NCBI GenBank assembly: GCA_944390945.1
Contig: CALXRV010000027.1
Location: forward strand, 1 to 62,742
Length of the DNA stretch: 62,742 nucleotides
DNA from: an uncultured Clostridia bacterium
GTDB lineage: Bacteria; Bacillota; Dehalobacteriia; UBA4068
Reading direction: 5' to 3'
Below the pieces are notes generated by a model, which was given only the letters and a program-made list of their open reading frames with translations, was not told the origin of the DNA and made no database searches. This document shows positions 43,502 through 53,025 of this stretch, one piece after another. Within the stretch, counting starts at the first letter, position 1. Every line of letters begins with the position of its first letter. Both the position numbers and the translations under genes were made by a program.

Positions 43502-44593
43502 TTACGCCTGAGCCGGTGCAGGCAGCGTAACGGTGAAAGTCACCTCTTCGTCTGCGCTCTGCGCACGAATCGTCCCACCATGCGCCTCTACGATCTCCTT
43601 GGCGATCGCTAAACCCAGTCCCGCATTGCCAGTGCCGCTGCCCCGTGAAGGATCCAACCGGAAAAACTGTTCAAACATGCGCTCCAGCTTATCCGCTGGG
43701 ATCGTCGGCCCGGCATTACGGAAGGTAAGCACGATCATCCCCTCCTCCTCCTGTCCTGCCACGTGAATGGTAGCCCCCGGATATCCATAATGGCAGGCAT
43801 TGTTCAGCAGATTATCGAATACACGCGCCAACTTATCCGCATCGCAGACCGCAAACAAGTGCGGCGGCAGGGAAAGCGCGCAATGCATCCCCTTTTCCTG
43901 CAGAACCGGTTCGAATTCACTGCAAACCTGCTCCAACATGCGTTTTAGATCTACCTTCCGCCGTTCCAGCTCCAAATGGGAAAGGCGGAAACGGGTGATA
44001 TCAAAAAACTCGTTGACCAGATCCTCCAGCCGCTCCGCCTTTTCCAGCGCCACCCCGGTATAACGCGCCCGCTGTGCCGGCGACAGATCCGGCTCATCCC
44101 GCAACAGTGTCAAATAGCCAATGATACTGGTCAGCGGGGTTTTCAGATCATGCGCCAGATAGACCACCAAATCATTTTTGCGCTGTTCCGCCTCACGCGT
44201 GGCATATGCGTCGCGCAACGCGCGCTCACGGAGCAGGTTCAGCTGGTCCTCAGCGCCCTTCAGGGTATCCGGCAAACGAATAGGCGATTCGCTGGCGTGC
44301 ACCAGCTCCTCTGCACCCAACAACAACAATTCCAGATCGCGCACCGGGCGGGCGATGAAATAATAGCTAATCACCACCCAGCCAGCCAAAACGGAGACGA
44401 TCACAACCAGCAGCAAATATTCCGCGATAAAATTGAGCAGCGCGTATAGAAAACCCGGCTGGAAAACCAATGAAGAACAGATCGTTATCCCCAGCAGAGT
44501 AAAGATTCCAACCACCGCTGCCCAGGAAACTAAAACCAGCAGGTAAATCCCCCATCTACGCCGCGCAGCCTGCCTGCTGCGCAGACTGCGCAT
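43502..44593 (-). CDS. vanS: Sensor histidine kinase, VanS type
   Basis: A 363-residue sensor kinase with two membrane helices (about 15-37 and 50-70), a short outer loop and the phosphoacceptor VVYLAHDLKTPLTSIIGYLTLLRDEPDLS, which closely follows VanS of VanB/VanC/VanG clusters. ATPase motifs: NNACHYGYPGATIHV and GNAGLGLAIAKEIVEAHGGTI. The start is uncertain. ATG 44593 has a short AGGA site, while a TTG near 44620 would overlap the vanR end and has GGGTGG upstream. It senses glycopeptide-induced wall changes and phosphorylates VanR. Confidence 0.9.
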   Translation of the reverse strand: MRSLRSRQAARRRWGIYLLVLVSWAAVVGIFTLLGITICSSLVFQPGFLYALLNFIAEYLLLVVIVSVLAGWVVISYYFIARPVRDLELLLLGAEELVHASESPIRLPDTLKGAEDQLNLLRERALRDAYATREAEQRKNDLVVYLAHDLKTPLTSIIGYLTLLRDEPDLSPAQRARYTGVALEKAERLEDLVNEFFDITRFRLSHLELERRKVDLKRMLEQVCSEFEPVLQEKGMHCALSLPPHLFAVCDADKLARVFDNLLNNACHYGYPGATIHVAGQEEEGMIVLTFRNAGPTIPADKLERMFEQFFRLDPSRGSGTGNAGLGLAIAKEIVEAHGGTIRAQSADEEVTFTVTLPAPAQA

Positions 44594-44609
44594 CTCATCC
44601 TGCGTCCGA

Positions 44610-45302
44610 TCATTCAATGGTATATCCCACCCCCCAGACCGTCTTGATGAAACGTGGTTTCCGGCTTGGCTCATGCATCTTTTCGCGCAGCCGGGCGATA
44701 TGGCTCATCACCGTATTGTTGCTGTCCAGATACTTTTCTCCCCATACCGCTTCAAACAGCGCTTCACTGGAGACCACCTGTCCCTGATGGCTACACAGAT
44801 GCCAAAGAATGGCAAATTCGAGCGGCGTCAGAGACAGTTCCTCCCCGAACAGCACACATTTATGGGTTAGGCGGGAAATCTGCAACCCACGAATATCATA
44901 TTCTGTTGTCGGGCCGCCGCCAGCGCCTGGATTGTAACGCGTATAGCGCCGCAGCTGTGTCTTCACCCGCGCCACCAGCTCCAACGGGTTGAACGGCTTG
45001 GTCATGTAATCATCCGCCCCCAGCGTTAGCCCGGTAATCTTATCCATATCCTCTACCCTGGCCGTCAACATCAGGATGGGAAAAAGATACTGCTCGCGCA
45101 GCTTTTGGCACAGCGTAAAGCCATCCATATCCGGCAGCATCACATCCAGAATAGCCAGGTCCAGTTTCTGGTCGCCGGCATAAGCCAGCGCCTCTTTGGC
45201 CATACCGAACTTGTGGACGCAATATCCCTCGTTTTTCAGGTAGGTCTCCACCAGGTCGGCGATCTCCGGTTCATCATCTACAATCAAAATCTCAGCGCTC
45301 AT
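44610..45302 (-). CDS. vanR: Response regulator, VanR type
   Basis: A 230-residue OmpR-family regulator. ILIVDDEPEIADLVETYLKNEGY, phosphoacceptor DVMLPDMDGF, LTLGADDYMTKPFNPLELVARVK and the DNA-binding end WGEKYLDSNNTVMSHIARLREKM match VanR proteins. The ribosome site GGAGA is 6 bases before the ATG. First gene of vanR-S-G-XY-T; no vanU, vanY or vanW homologue is present. Confidence 0.92.
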   Translation of the reverse strand: MSAEILIVDDEPEIADLVETYLKNEGYCVHKFGMAKEALAYAGDQKLDLAILDVMLPDMDGFTLCQKLREQYLFPILMLTARVEDMDKITGLTLGADDYMTKPFNPLELVARVKTQLRRYTRYNPGAGGGPTTEYDIRGLQISRLTHKCVLFGEELSLTPLEFAILWHLCSHQGQVVSSEALFEAVWGEKYLDSNNTVMSHIARLREKMHEPSRKPRFIKTVWGVGYTIE

Positions 45303-45459
45303 CTTTTTCTCCGAACAGAGCAGTATTCCGCTTCTGCGGTATTGTTTTTACTATACCATAACCCAAGCCGGATTTCCAGCCTGCTGTCCGCCAGGCTGCG
45401 CCCGGGGGCACAAGCCAACAGCAAAGCGACGGCAGGCGGCGGAACGCCTGAAACAGCTG

Positions 45460-45488
45460 CTGACAGAAAAGGAAAATTCCGTTATAAT
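45460..45488 (+). promoter_or_regulatory. Promoter of the second two-component system
   Basis: CTGACA (45460-45465), 17 bases, perfect TATAAT (45483-45488), about 65 bases before the regulator ATG at 45553. It is divergent from vanR. Confidence 0.7.
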
Positions 45489-45552
45489 TATGCTATCAGA
45501 AATATACCGGTCACAGCCGGCATACAGTTTGCGGCAAGGAGGGGCTTGGTGC

Positions 45553-46227
45553 ATGCGCCTGCTTTATGCTGAGGATGAGGTCAGTATGTCCGAAGCGGTG
45601 GTGGATATCCTCACCTATCACAAATATATTGTAGATGCGGTATATGATGGCGAAGAAGCGCTAGCCTATGCTCTGGCTGGGCAATACGACGGTATCATCC
45701 TCGATATCATGATGCCAAAGCTGGATGGGTTGGAAGTACTGCGCCGGCTGCGCAGCACCGGCTGCCGCACGCCCATTCTGCTGCTTACGGCCAAAACAGG
45801 GACAGAAGACCAGATCCATGGCCTGGATCTGGGGGCGGATGATTATCTGCCCAAGCCGTTCCCGATGGAGCTTCTGCTGGCACGGGTACGCGCCTTGCTG
45901 CGCCGCCGCGAAGAATTCACTCCGAATATCCTCACCTGCGGCAATATCTCGCTTAACCAGCAGACCTATATCCTTTCCAACGGGAAAAACGCATTTACCC
46001 TGCCAAAACTGGAATATCAGCTGATGGAGCTGCTGATGCTGAACCAAGGCATCTTTCTCTCCTCCGAGGATCTGCTGACCCGGGCATGGGGTTATGATAC
46101 GGAGGCTGAGCTGGGCACAGTCTGGGTTTACATCTCCTACCTGCGGAAACGTCTTTCCGCGCTGGATGCGGACGTCACGATCGCCATGAAACGTAATATC
46201 GGCTACCGCTTGGAGGTAGAGAGATGA
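45553..46227 (+). CDS. OmpR-family response regulator
   Basis: A 224-residue response regulator: YAEDEVSMSEAVVDIL acidic pair, phosphoacceptor DIMMPKLDGLEVL, LDLGADDYLPKPFPMELLLARV, and a winged HTH (LLTRAWGYDTEAELGTVWVYISYLRKRL). AGGAGGGG lies 8 bases before the ATG at 45553. Its stop overlaps the kinase start by 4 bases. Confidence 0.93.
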   Translation: MRLLYAEDEVSMSEAVVDILTYHKYIVDAVYDGEEALAYALAGQYDGIILDIMMPKLDGLEVLRRLRSTGCRTPILLLTAKTGTEDQIHGLDLGADDYLPKPFPMELLLARVRALLRRREEFTPNILTCGNISLNQQTYILSNGKNAFTLPKLEYQLMELLMLNQGIFLSSEDLLTRAWGYDTEAELGTVWVYISYLRKRLSALDADVTIAMKRNIGYRLEVER

Positions 46228-47465
46228 TCCGCACCCTGCAGAAAAAATTTGTCGTTACGGCGATGATTGCCATTACGGCACTGCTCCTGCTCCTGCTGGG
46301 CGCGATCAATTTGGCAAACATCATCCTGGGCGGAAAGGTAATCGACCATACATTGCAAATGATCGCCGGACAAGCTGTTGGCCAGGAAGGGCTACCGCAG
46401 GCGCCACGCGACCTGCCGCCGCGCATTTTTACCCAAGCACCAAAAAACGATCATGATATGCTCCTCTCCTCCAACTTTTTTATCGTGCTCTTTTCCACCG
46501 AAGGAACGGTTATCCAGACGGATACCAGCCGCATCTCTTCCGTAAGCGAACAGCAGGCCGAGGCACTTGCACGGGCAGCCTATGAAAATGGCGCAGCCGG
46601 CGGACAAAGCGGCAACTTCCGTTATCTGTTGCGCAGCGATAGCAGTCAGACGATCACCTGCGCAGTTTTTTTGGATATCTCGGAAGAAATATTTTCCTAT
46701 CTGCGCATTTTGCTCCTCTCTGCCAGCGCCGGCCTGGTCTGCTGGGGGCTGATGCTGGGTTTGGTGATCCTGCTTTCCCAGCGGGCGATCCGGCCGATCG
46801 CGGAAAGCCTGGAAAAGCAGAAACAGTTCGTGACCAATGCCGGACATGAGATCAAAACACCGCTCGCCATCATTCGTTCCAATACCGAGGCGATGGAACT
46901 CTATGGCGGGGAAAATCGCTGGAGCAGGAATATCAAACAGCAGACGGCAAGGCTAACCGGACTGATGGAACGTCTGCTCTGGCTTGCGCGGATGGAAGAG
47001 GGCGCTCTGCATACCAAGACAACGGAATTCTCCCTTAGCCGCCTGCTGTCTGATCTTCTGCAGGGCTTTATGCAGCCGATGGAGGAAAAACAGATCGCCC
47101 TAGAAACGCAGATCCAGCCGGATATCTGCTTACGGGCAGATTCAGGACAGATCGAGCAACTGATCTCCGTACTGCTGGACAATGCGGTGAAATACACGGA
47201 TGAACAGGGCTGGATCCGGGTCAAGCTGCAAAAAGAAGGCCGGCAGGTTCTGCTACAAATCGCCAACAGCTGCCGCGAGCTGCCGGATGCGCCGCCGGAC
47301 AAGCTGTTCGACCGCTTCTACCGGGCGGATGCTGCGCGCACGCAGAAAAATGGTGGCTATGGCATCGGGCTGTCCATTGCCAGCGCCATTGCCAGCGCCA
47401 ACAGGGGCCACATTCATGCGGCTTATCTCGGAACGAATGCAATCCGCTTTACCGTAATCTTCTAA
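46224..47465 (+). CDS. Sensor histidine kinase
   Basis: A 413-residue sensor kinase with a membrane helix at 10-33, an outer domain of about 120 residues and a second helix at 150-175. Phosphoacceptor region FVTNAGHEIKTPLAIIRSNTEAMEL (no clear HAMP), then LLDNAVKYTDEQG and GGYGIGLSIASAIASANRG. The outer domain has no known family by eye. A terminator follows it, so the downstream polyphosphate/CotH genes are probably a separate unit that may still be its target. Confidence 0.92.
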   Translation: MIRTLQKKFVVTAMIAITALLLLLLGAINLANIILGGKVIDHTLQMIAGQAVGQEGLPQAPRDLPPRIFTQAPKNDHDMLLSSNFFIVLFSTEGTVIQTDTSRISSVSEQQAEALARAAYENGAAGGQSGNFRYLLRSDSSQTITCAVFLDISEEIFSYLRILLLSASAGLVCWGLMLGLVILLSQRAIRPIAESLEKQKQFVTNAGHEIKTPLAIIRSNTEAMELYGGENRWSRNIKQQTARLTGLMERLLWLARMEEGALHTKTTEFSLSRLLSDLLQGFMQPMEEKQIALETQIQPDICLRADSGQIEQLISVLLDNAVKYTDEQGWIRVKLQKEGRQVLLQIANSCRELPDAPPDKLFDRFYRADAARTQKNGGYGIGLSIASAIASANRGHIHAAYLGTNAIRFTVIF

Positions 47466-47481
47466 AACACATGAATTTCAG

Positions 47482-47519
47482 CGGGGCGTCACGCACTTTT
47501 CGCGGCGCCCCGTTTTTTT
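47482..47519 (+). terminator. Terminator after the two-component system
   Basis: Stem cggggcg / cgccccg, with possible inner pairing, followed by seven T. It separates the kinase from the VTC gene. Confidence 0.75.
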
Positions 47520-47583
47520 CTAAGCTCCAACTAAGGTTTGCCGGATATACTTTTTCCCAGAAAGAAAAAGGGGGGGCAATAAG

Positions 47584-48255
47584 ATGCACTTTCGCCATGA
47601 ATGGAAGCATCTCATCGGTCCGGCAGATCTGCTTGCACTGCGCGCCAGACTATCAGCCGTGATGCTGCGCGACCACCACGCTGCAGATGGAAGCTATCAG
47701 GTCCGCAGCCTGTATTTCGACAACCTGGCGGACAAGGCGCTGCGCGAAAAAATCGACAGCGTAAACTGTCGGGAAAAATTCCGCATCCGCTACTACGGCC
47801 AGGACATTTCGCGGATCCTCCTGGAAAAGAAAAGCAAAATCAACGGGCTGTGCAGCAAATCGCAAACATGCCTGACAACCAGCGAGGCGCAGGCCGCCGC
47901 CTGCGGCGATCTGCAGACCCTGGCCAATGCGGAAAATCCATTGCTGCAGGAATTGTACCGCAAAATGACCATACAGGGACTGCGGCCTAAGACCATCGTG
48001 GACTATACGCGGGAACCCTTCATCTATCCACCAGGGAACGTCCGGGTCACGCTGGACCATCATATCCGTACCGCACTCTCCTGTCTCGATTTTCTGGACC
48101 CTGACAGCCTGACCATTCCCGTGCGGGATATGCCCATCATCCTGGAGGTCAAATGGGATGAATTCCTGCCTGCTGTGATCCGCGATATCGTACAGACCCC
48201 AGGTGTAAGAACCACCGCTTTTTCCAAATATGCCGCCTGCCGCATTTACGGCTGA
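47584..48255 (+). CDS. VTC-domain polyphosphate polymerase
   Basis: A 223-residue VTC-domain protein, the tunnel-fold family that makes inorganic polyphosphate from nucleoside triphosphate (yeast Vtc4). The basic tunnel residues and metal sites are recognisable in FRHEWKHLI, VRSLYFDNLADKAL, KFRIRYYG, LEKKSKINGLCSKS, RPKTIVDYTREPF, RVTLDHHIRTA and the late ILEVKWDEFLP. No membrane segment is present. GGGGGG lies before the ATG. It is followed at 27 bases by a DUF4956 membrane protein and then CotH, a grouping common in Clostridia whose product is not settled. Confidence 0.88.
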   Translation: MHFRHEWKHLIGPADLLALRARLSAVMLRDHHAADGSYQVRSLYFDNLADKALREKIDSVNCREKFRIRYYGQDISRILLEKKSKINGLCSKSQTCLTTSEAQAAACGDLQTLANAENPLLQELYRKMTIQGLRPKTIVDYTREPFIYPPGNVRVTLDHHIRTALSCLDFLDPDSLTIPVRDMPIILEVKWDEFLPAVIRDIVQTPGVRTTAFSKYAACRIYG

Positions 48256-48282
48256 TCATTCCACAATAAGGAGAATACCGCG

Positions 48283-48954
48283 ATGACATTTCAGGATATT
48301 TTCAAATCCAGTTTTCTGGAGAGCATCAACAGCATCTCACTGCTCGATATGGCGCTTGCCCTGCTACTGGCTTTTGCCATCGGCATGTTCATCTTCCTGA
48401 TCTACAAAAAGACTTTTGCCGGCGTGATGTACTCTTCCAGCTTCGGCGTCACGCTCGTGGCGCTGAGCATGATCACAACCCTGGTCATGCTGGCGGTCAC
48501 ATCCAATGTTATACTTTCGCTCGGCATGGTCGGCGCGCTTTCCATCGTCCGCTTCCGCGCTGCGATCAAAGAACCGCTGGATATCGCTTTTCTCTTCTGG
48601 TCGATCGCAGTCGGCATCGTACTGGCAGCCGGCATGATCCCGCTTGCCATGTTCGGCAGCCTGGCAATCGGCATTTTCCTGCTCCTGTTCGTCAATAAAA
48701 AAGCGCATATCTCGCCCTACATTGCGGTCATCAGCTGCCGGGATCATCAAAGCGAGCAGGCTGCGCTCTCCTTCCTGCAAAAACAGGTACAGCGCATGGT
48801 CGTGAAAAGCAAAACCGCGCGGCAAGGGGCGATCGAACTGAATCTGGAGATCCGCATGAAAAATGCAGATACGGATTTTATCAATATTCTCGCGGAAATG
48901 GAGGGCGTAAACAGCGCGGTGCTGGTTAGTTATAACGGCGATTATATGGGATAA
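48283..48954 (+). CDS. DUF4956 membrane protein
   Basis: A 223-residue protein with about four membrane helices in the first 150 residues and a soluble C-terminal domain of about 75. The conserved MVGALSIVRFRAAIKEPLDIAFLFWSIAVGI is the family signature. The C-terminal part has a ferredoxin-like strand pattern (IELNLEIRMKNADTDFINILAEMEGVNSAVLVSYNGD). It is probably the membrane partner of the VTC polymerase, perhaps carrying polyphosphate across the membrane as yeast VTC does. That role is inferred from gene order. Confidence 0.85.
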   Translation: MTFQDIFKSSFLESINSISLLDMALALLLAFAIGMFIFLIYKKTFAGVMYSSSFGVTLVALSMITTLVMLAVTSNVILSLGMVGALSIVRFRAAIKEPLDIAFLFWSIAVGIVLAAGMIPLAMFGSLAIGIFLLLFVNKKAHISPYIAVISCRDHQSEQAALSFLQKQVQRMVVKSKTARQGAIELNLEIRMKNADTDFINILAEMEGVNSAVLVSYNGDYMG

Positions 48955-48966
48955 AGGAGACCCGCC

Positions 48967-50787
48967 ATGTCAACGCATAAAAACATCGATAAGATCTGTG
49001 GCATTGTCGTTGTTTTCGCCTTGCTGCTGACGGTCGCATTCATCCATGCGGAAAGCTTTGGCGTACAGGCAGCCTCCAGAGAGCTGGGCTATGAAAGCCG
49101 TCTGTTTGATACCTCGGCCGTGCATACGATCGATATTGTGATGGAGGACTGGGAAGAATTTCTCGCCACCTGTACGGATGAAGAATATGTCCTCTGTTCA
49201 GTCGTGATCGATGGTGAAACCTATGAAAATGTGGCGATCCGCGCCAAAGGAAACACCTCGCTGACCCAGGTGGCTGCTTATGGAAACAACCGCTACAGCT
49301 TCAAAATTGAATTTGATCATTATGATAATGCCATCAGCTATCATGGGCTGGATAAACTGAACCTGAACAATATTATCCAGGATAACACCTATATGAAGGA
49401 TTATCTCACCTACCAGATGATGGGATACTTCGGCGTGGCTGCACCGCTATGCAGCTATACCTATATTACAGTAAATGGCGAAGACTGGGGGCTGTACCTG
49501 GCAGTAGAAGGGGTGGAGGAATCCTTCCTCATGCGCAATTTCGGCCGCGACTATGGCGAACTGTATAAACCCGACAGCCAAAGTATGGGCGGAGGCCGGG
49601 GCAATGGCGGCGGATTCCAGATGGAAGAGTGGCAGGAAGGTGACGGAACAGAAGCGAAGGAAGGCCGCTGGTATGATCAAGCGACAGCTCCGCAAACAGA
49701 TATCTCCCGCCCCGAAGCAGATGAAAATCCGGTGGCAGAGCCTCCGGCCGACTGGGAGGCCCCACCTATGCAGGCGGAAGGAGAATCCAGGCAACCGCCA
49801 ATGGATATGGCCGGCACGGCAGGCAGAGGGGCGATGACGGACAACAGCGATGTTTCGCTGATCTATACGGATGACGAATACAGCAGCTATGCAAATATTT
49901 TCGACAACGCCAAAACCAAGATCAACGATGCGGATAAAGACCGGCTGATCGATTCGCTGCAGCAACTGAACGCGGAAGAGAATATCGCTGAAGTCGTAGA
50001 CGTCGAATCGGTGATCCGCTACTTTGTGGTGCACAACTTTGTCTGTAATTTCGACAGCTATACCGGTTTGATGATCCACAACTACTATCTTTATGAGCAG
50101 GACGGCCAGCTTTCGATGATCCCTTGGGATTATAACCTCGCTTTCGGCGGTTTCCTGGGGGCGCAGGATGCGACTGCGCTGGCCAACTACCCGATCGATA
50201 CACCGGTTTCCGGCGGCACGGTGGATTCCCGCCCGATGCTGGCCTGGATCTTTGCCGACGATGCCTATACCTCGCTTTACCATCAGTATTTCGCTGAATT
50301 TATCGACACCTATTTCGAAAGCGGCTATTTCACAACGATGATCGACAGCGTGCAGGAACTCATCTCGCCCTATGTGGAACAGGATCCGACAAAGTTCTGC
50401 AGCATGGAGGAATTTGAAGCCGGTATCGCCACGCTGAAGGAATTCTGCTTGCTGCGTGCGGAAAGCATCAGCGGGCAGCTGGAAGAGACGATCCCGGCGA
50501 CCGCAGAGGGGCAGGAACAGGAGCCAGAAACACTGATCGACGCCACTGCCATCGATATCCTGGCGATGGGAAGCATGAACACTGGTGGTATGCCCGGCGG
50601 CATGGGCGGCCCGGGGAAAAGGCCGGAAGAAGCAGACGGCTGGCAACCGCCTCAGGGGGAAATGCCAGTAGAACAACTGCCGGAAGATAGCCTGCCACAG
50701 AACGAGATGGCAGGGGCCGATCCAGCGGAAAAGCAGCCCCGCAGTTCAGCCGGCGATTCAACCGGTAAGGCGGATGAAGAAAACTAA
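48967..50787 (+). CDS. CotH-type secreted/membrane protein kinase
   Basis: A 606-residue CotH-family protein. An N-terminal hydrophobic helix (about 10-27) exports or anchors it. Kinase-like motifs are IRAKGNTSLTQVAAYGNNRYSFKIEFD, GLDKLNLNNIIQDNTYMKDYLTYQMM, WGLYLAVEGVEESFLMRNFG and the metal site MIPWDYNLAFGG. A glycine/proline/acid-rich insert (about 205-300) splits the domain. The C-terminal tail is rich in G, M, P and Q (NTGGMPGGMGGPGKRPEE). CotH phosphorylates spore-coat proteins in Bacillus. Here it sits with polyphosphate genes, so its targets are likely surface proteins. Confidence 0.88.
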   Translation: MSTHKNIDKICGIVVVFALLLTVAFIHAESFGVQAASRELGYESRLFDTSAVHTIDIVMEDWEEFLATCTDEEYVLCSVVIDGETYENVAIRAKGNTSLTQVAAYGNNRYSFKIEFDHYDNAISYHGLDKLNLNNIIQDNTYMKDYLTYQMMGYFGVAAPLCSYTYITVNGEDWGLYLAVEGVEESFLMRNFGRDYGELYKPDSQSMGGGRGNGGGFQMEEWQEGDGTEAKEGRWYDQATAPQTDISRPEADENPVAEPPADWEAPPMQAEGESRQPPMDMAGTAGRGAMTDNSDVSLIYTDDEYSSYANIFDNAKTKINDADKDRLIDSLQQLNAEENIAEVVDVESVIRYFVVHNFVCNFDSYTGLMIHNYYLYEQDGQLSMIPWDYNLAFGGFLGAQDATALANYPIDTPVSGGTVDSRPMLAWIFADDAYTSLYHQYFAEFIDTYFESGYFTTMIDSVQELISPYVEQDPTKFCSMEEFEAGIATLKEFCLLRAESISGQLEETIPATAEGQEQEPETLIDATAIDILAMGSMNTGGMPGGMGGPGKRPEEADGWQPPQGEMPVEQLPEDSLPQNEMAGADPAEKQPRSSAGDSTGKADEEN

Positions 50788-50926
50788 TGCAAATCCCATC
50801 GAAGAACGCCTTGCCCAGCCGGCATTAGCAGTCCCCTGCCGCCATCTGCGAGCGGCTCGCAAATGGCAACCGGTTGCTTAACGCCTCTGTCCGTCCCGGC
50901 TTCGCCAGCGGCGGCAAACAGCAAAC

Positions 50927-50956
50927 AGCGGGATGGCATTCCCATGCCATCCCGCT
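50927..50956. terminator. Bidirectional terminator after cotH
   Basis: A perfect 12-bp stem (agcgggatggca / tgccatcccgct) with a 6-base loop lies between the convergent CotH and rubrerythrin genes. GTTTGCTGTTTG follows on the minus strand. Confidence 0.75.
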
Positions 50957-50982
50957 GCTCCGCTAAAAACACCACGAAACAC

Positions 50983-52173
50983 TCAATAGTTTTCGCTGTA
51001 AACTTCAAAATAGCTTTTGGCATAAAGACAGGTCGGACAGATCTCCGGCGCCGAAGTGCCAATCACAATATGCCCGCAATTGCGGCATTCCCACATCTTG
51101 ACATCGCTTTTGGCAAACACCTGCGCAGTTTCCACATTATGCAACAGCGCCCGGTAACGCTCTTCATGGCGTTTTTCAATCGCTGCGACCAGACGGAATT
51201 TTGCGGCCAGCTCTGGAAATCCCTCTTCTTCAGCCGTTTTAGCAAAGCCGTCATACATATCCGTCCATTCGTAATTTTCGCCTTCTGCTGCATGGAGCAG
51301 GTTCTCTGCCGTATCCCCCACGCCATGCAATTCTTCAAACCACATCTTCGCATGCGCTTTTTCGTTTTCTGCAGTCTTCAAAAACAGCGCAGCGATTTGT
51401 TCATATCCCTCATTCTGCGCAACCGAGGAAAAATAAGTGTATTTATTACGCGCCTGCGATTCACCGGCAAAGGCTGCCTGCAAATTCTTCTCCGTCTGCG
51501 TGCCAGCATATTTACCGCTGTCCGCAGCCGGAGCCTGCTCCAACTTGACAAATGCAGAAGCGGGCTGTTTACACACAGGACAAGTGAACCCTTCTGGCAG
51601 TTCATCCCCTTCGTAGATATAACCGCAAACCGTGCATTTCCATTTTGTCATCGGCTTTGTTTCTCCTTTCTGCTCACTTTCATTGCAGGGAATCCGTGCC
51701 AACAATTCCTCTGCTGCCGCCAGCGGAAAATCTGCGGCAGGCGGGTTTTCTACCCAACTCTTCAACAGTTGATGCGCATTGGCGCTCTGCGGCAACATGT
51801 AACCTGCTTCCCGCAACAAATCCTCGTTGACCAGGCGAACGGATTTCTGCACTGCTGTCAACAGGCGGAGAAGTCCGGGCTTTTCCGCTTCCGCAGCCAG
51901 CTGGCGGGCAATGCTTTCCTGCGTAGCCTTACTCTTTGCCAATGCATTTGCCAAGGCAACTACCTCGTCCGCCTTTTTCTGCTGCGGCGGATACTCTACC
52001 GGCACCATGGAGATAGCGCCGCTCGGGCAGGCGTCGGCACAAACGCCGCAGCCAATACATTTTGTGGTATCAATGATGCTGTTTTCCGTATCCGTAGCGC
52101 CGCTCGGGCAAACATACAGACATAGGCAATCCTTCGTGCACAGACGTAAATTTCTTACTGCGATCCGTTTCAT
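50983..52173 (-). CDS. Ferredoxin-rubredoxin-rubrerythrin fusion
   Basis: A 396-residue protein with three redox modules. The N-terminal ferredoxin (1-60) has [14 protein letters not shown] and a first cluster with odd spacing (C-x3-C-x-C-x3-CP). A helical linker (65-170) follows. A rubredoxin comes next ([27 protein letters not shown]). Last is a rubrerythrin with a ferritin-like di-iron domain ([41 protein letters not shown]) and a C-terminal rubredoxin-like knot ([14 protein letters not shown]). It would reduce hydrogen peroxide with electrons from its own ferredoxin. An internal ATG before MTKWKC has AGGAG 11 bases upstream and might give a second, shorter rubrerythrin. Confidence 0.88.
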   Translation of the reverse strand: MKRIAVRNLRLCTKDCLCLYVCPSGATDTENSIIDTTKCIGCGVCADACPSGAISMVPVEYPPQQKKADEVVALANALAKSKATQESIARQLAAEAEKPGLLRLLTAVQKSVRLVNEDLLREAGYMLPQSANAHQLLKSWVENPPAADFPLAAAEELLARIPCNESEQKGETKPMTKWKCTVCGYIYEGDELPEGFTCPVCKQPASAFVKLEQAPAADSGKYAGTQTEKNLQAAFAGESQARNKYTYFSSVAQNEGYEQIAALFLKTAENEKAHAKMWFEELHGVGDTAENLLHAAEGENYEWTDMYDGFAKTAEEEGFPELAAKFRLVAAIEKRHEERYRALLHNVETAQVFAKSDVKMWECRNCGHIVIGTSAPEICPTCLYAKSYFEVYSENY

Positions 52174-52176
52174 TCC

Positions 52177-52815
52177 TTAACGCCTCCCTTCCACTTTTTC
52201 AAATTTCCATGCGGGAACCTTGCATACCGGGCATAGCTGCGGCGCTTGATCGCCCACATACAGAAAACCGCAAACCGTGCATACCCAGACCTGCGTATCC
52301 TGTAAAAAGGCCTCCCCTTCCCGGCGGTAGCGGGTCAGCAGCGAATCCAAGATACGCGTCACCTTTTCGCCCCAGACACAGATCCGCTGCGTACCACGGT
52401 CAGATTCCGCCTTGGCTGCCCCCTGCAAAGCAGGATAGCCTGTCTGCAGGTCCGCTTCAATCAAATCAATCAGCTTATCCAAACTGCTCTCCGGCGCCAT
52501 TGGTGCAGCGGCAGCGAAAAAATCGGCCAGTTCCTGGAAAAGCGCAGCCTCACGCTCCTGGTACTGCTTCTCGCAGCCCCGGGCAAGACTGGAGCAAACC
52601 GCGGAAAGCTCGCCGGCCGACAGCTGCTTCATCTCCCCAACCACTGTTGCTGAAGTGACCTGCGGTTTGGCCGGCTGCTGTGCCTCTGGCGAAAAGGCGC
52701 TTTTATCCGCACCGCACAACGGGCATACCCAGTCTTCCGGTAAATCGCGGAAAAGCATACCCTCCTGCTCATCGTCGTACACATATCCACAAATACTACA
52801 TACCCATCTCTTCAT
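52177..52815 (-). CDS. Two-rubredoxin-domain protein
   Basis: A 212-residue protein with a rubredoxin at each end: [14 protein letters not shown]...[11 protein letters not shown] at residues 4-46 and [25 protein letters not shown] near 175-200. The 130-residue helical middle has a rubrerythrin-like layout but lacks the paired EXXH iron motifs. It ends 3 bases before the fusion gene starts, so the two are co-transcribed. It probably shuttles electrons to the rubrerythrin during oxidative stress. GGAGG lies upstream of the ATG. Confidence 0.82.
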   Translation of the reverse strand: MKRWVCSICGYVYDDEQEGMLFRDLPEDWVCPLCGADKSAFSPEAQQPAKPQVTSATVVGEMKQLSAGELSAVCSSLARGCEKQYQEREAALFQELADFFAAAAPMAPESSLDKLIDLIEADLQTGYPALQGAAKAESDRGTQRICVWGEKVTRILDSLLTRYRREGEAFLQDTQVWVCTVCGFLYVGDQAPQLCPVCKVPAWKFEKVEGRR

Positions 52816-52910
52816 CCCTCATCCTCCGCCCCCTTCTATAATTAAAAATAAAATGAAAACAACCCCCGCCATGTAGCGGCAGACGCAGAAATATCCACCG
52901 GCAAACCATA

Positions 52911-52964
52911 GCGCAAAACAACCGTGCCGCGTTTGCCCCCATGCAGTGCTACGGCAACACGGCA
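52911..52964 (-). terminator. Candidate perR terminator
   Basis: On the minus strand an imperfect stem, tgccgtgttgcc / ggcaaacgcggca, is followed by CGGTTGTTTTG. Next to it lies a 12-bp palindrome atggttaaccat (52964-52975) of unknown role. Nothing else is seen in the 210 bases between perR and the rubredoxin gene. Confidence 0.4.
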
Positions 52965-53025
52965 TGGTTAACCATATTATTCTGCCATTCTTAACTGCAG
53001 CGCAGCAAGCAGTCTCGCGTATAAA

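Noticed and set aside
49447..50676. 409-residue minus-strand frame
   Set aside because: Shadow of the CotH gene with no ribosome site.
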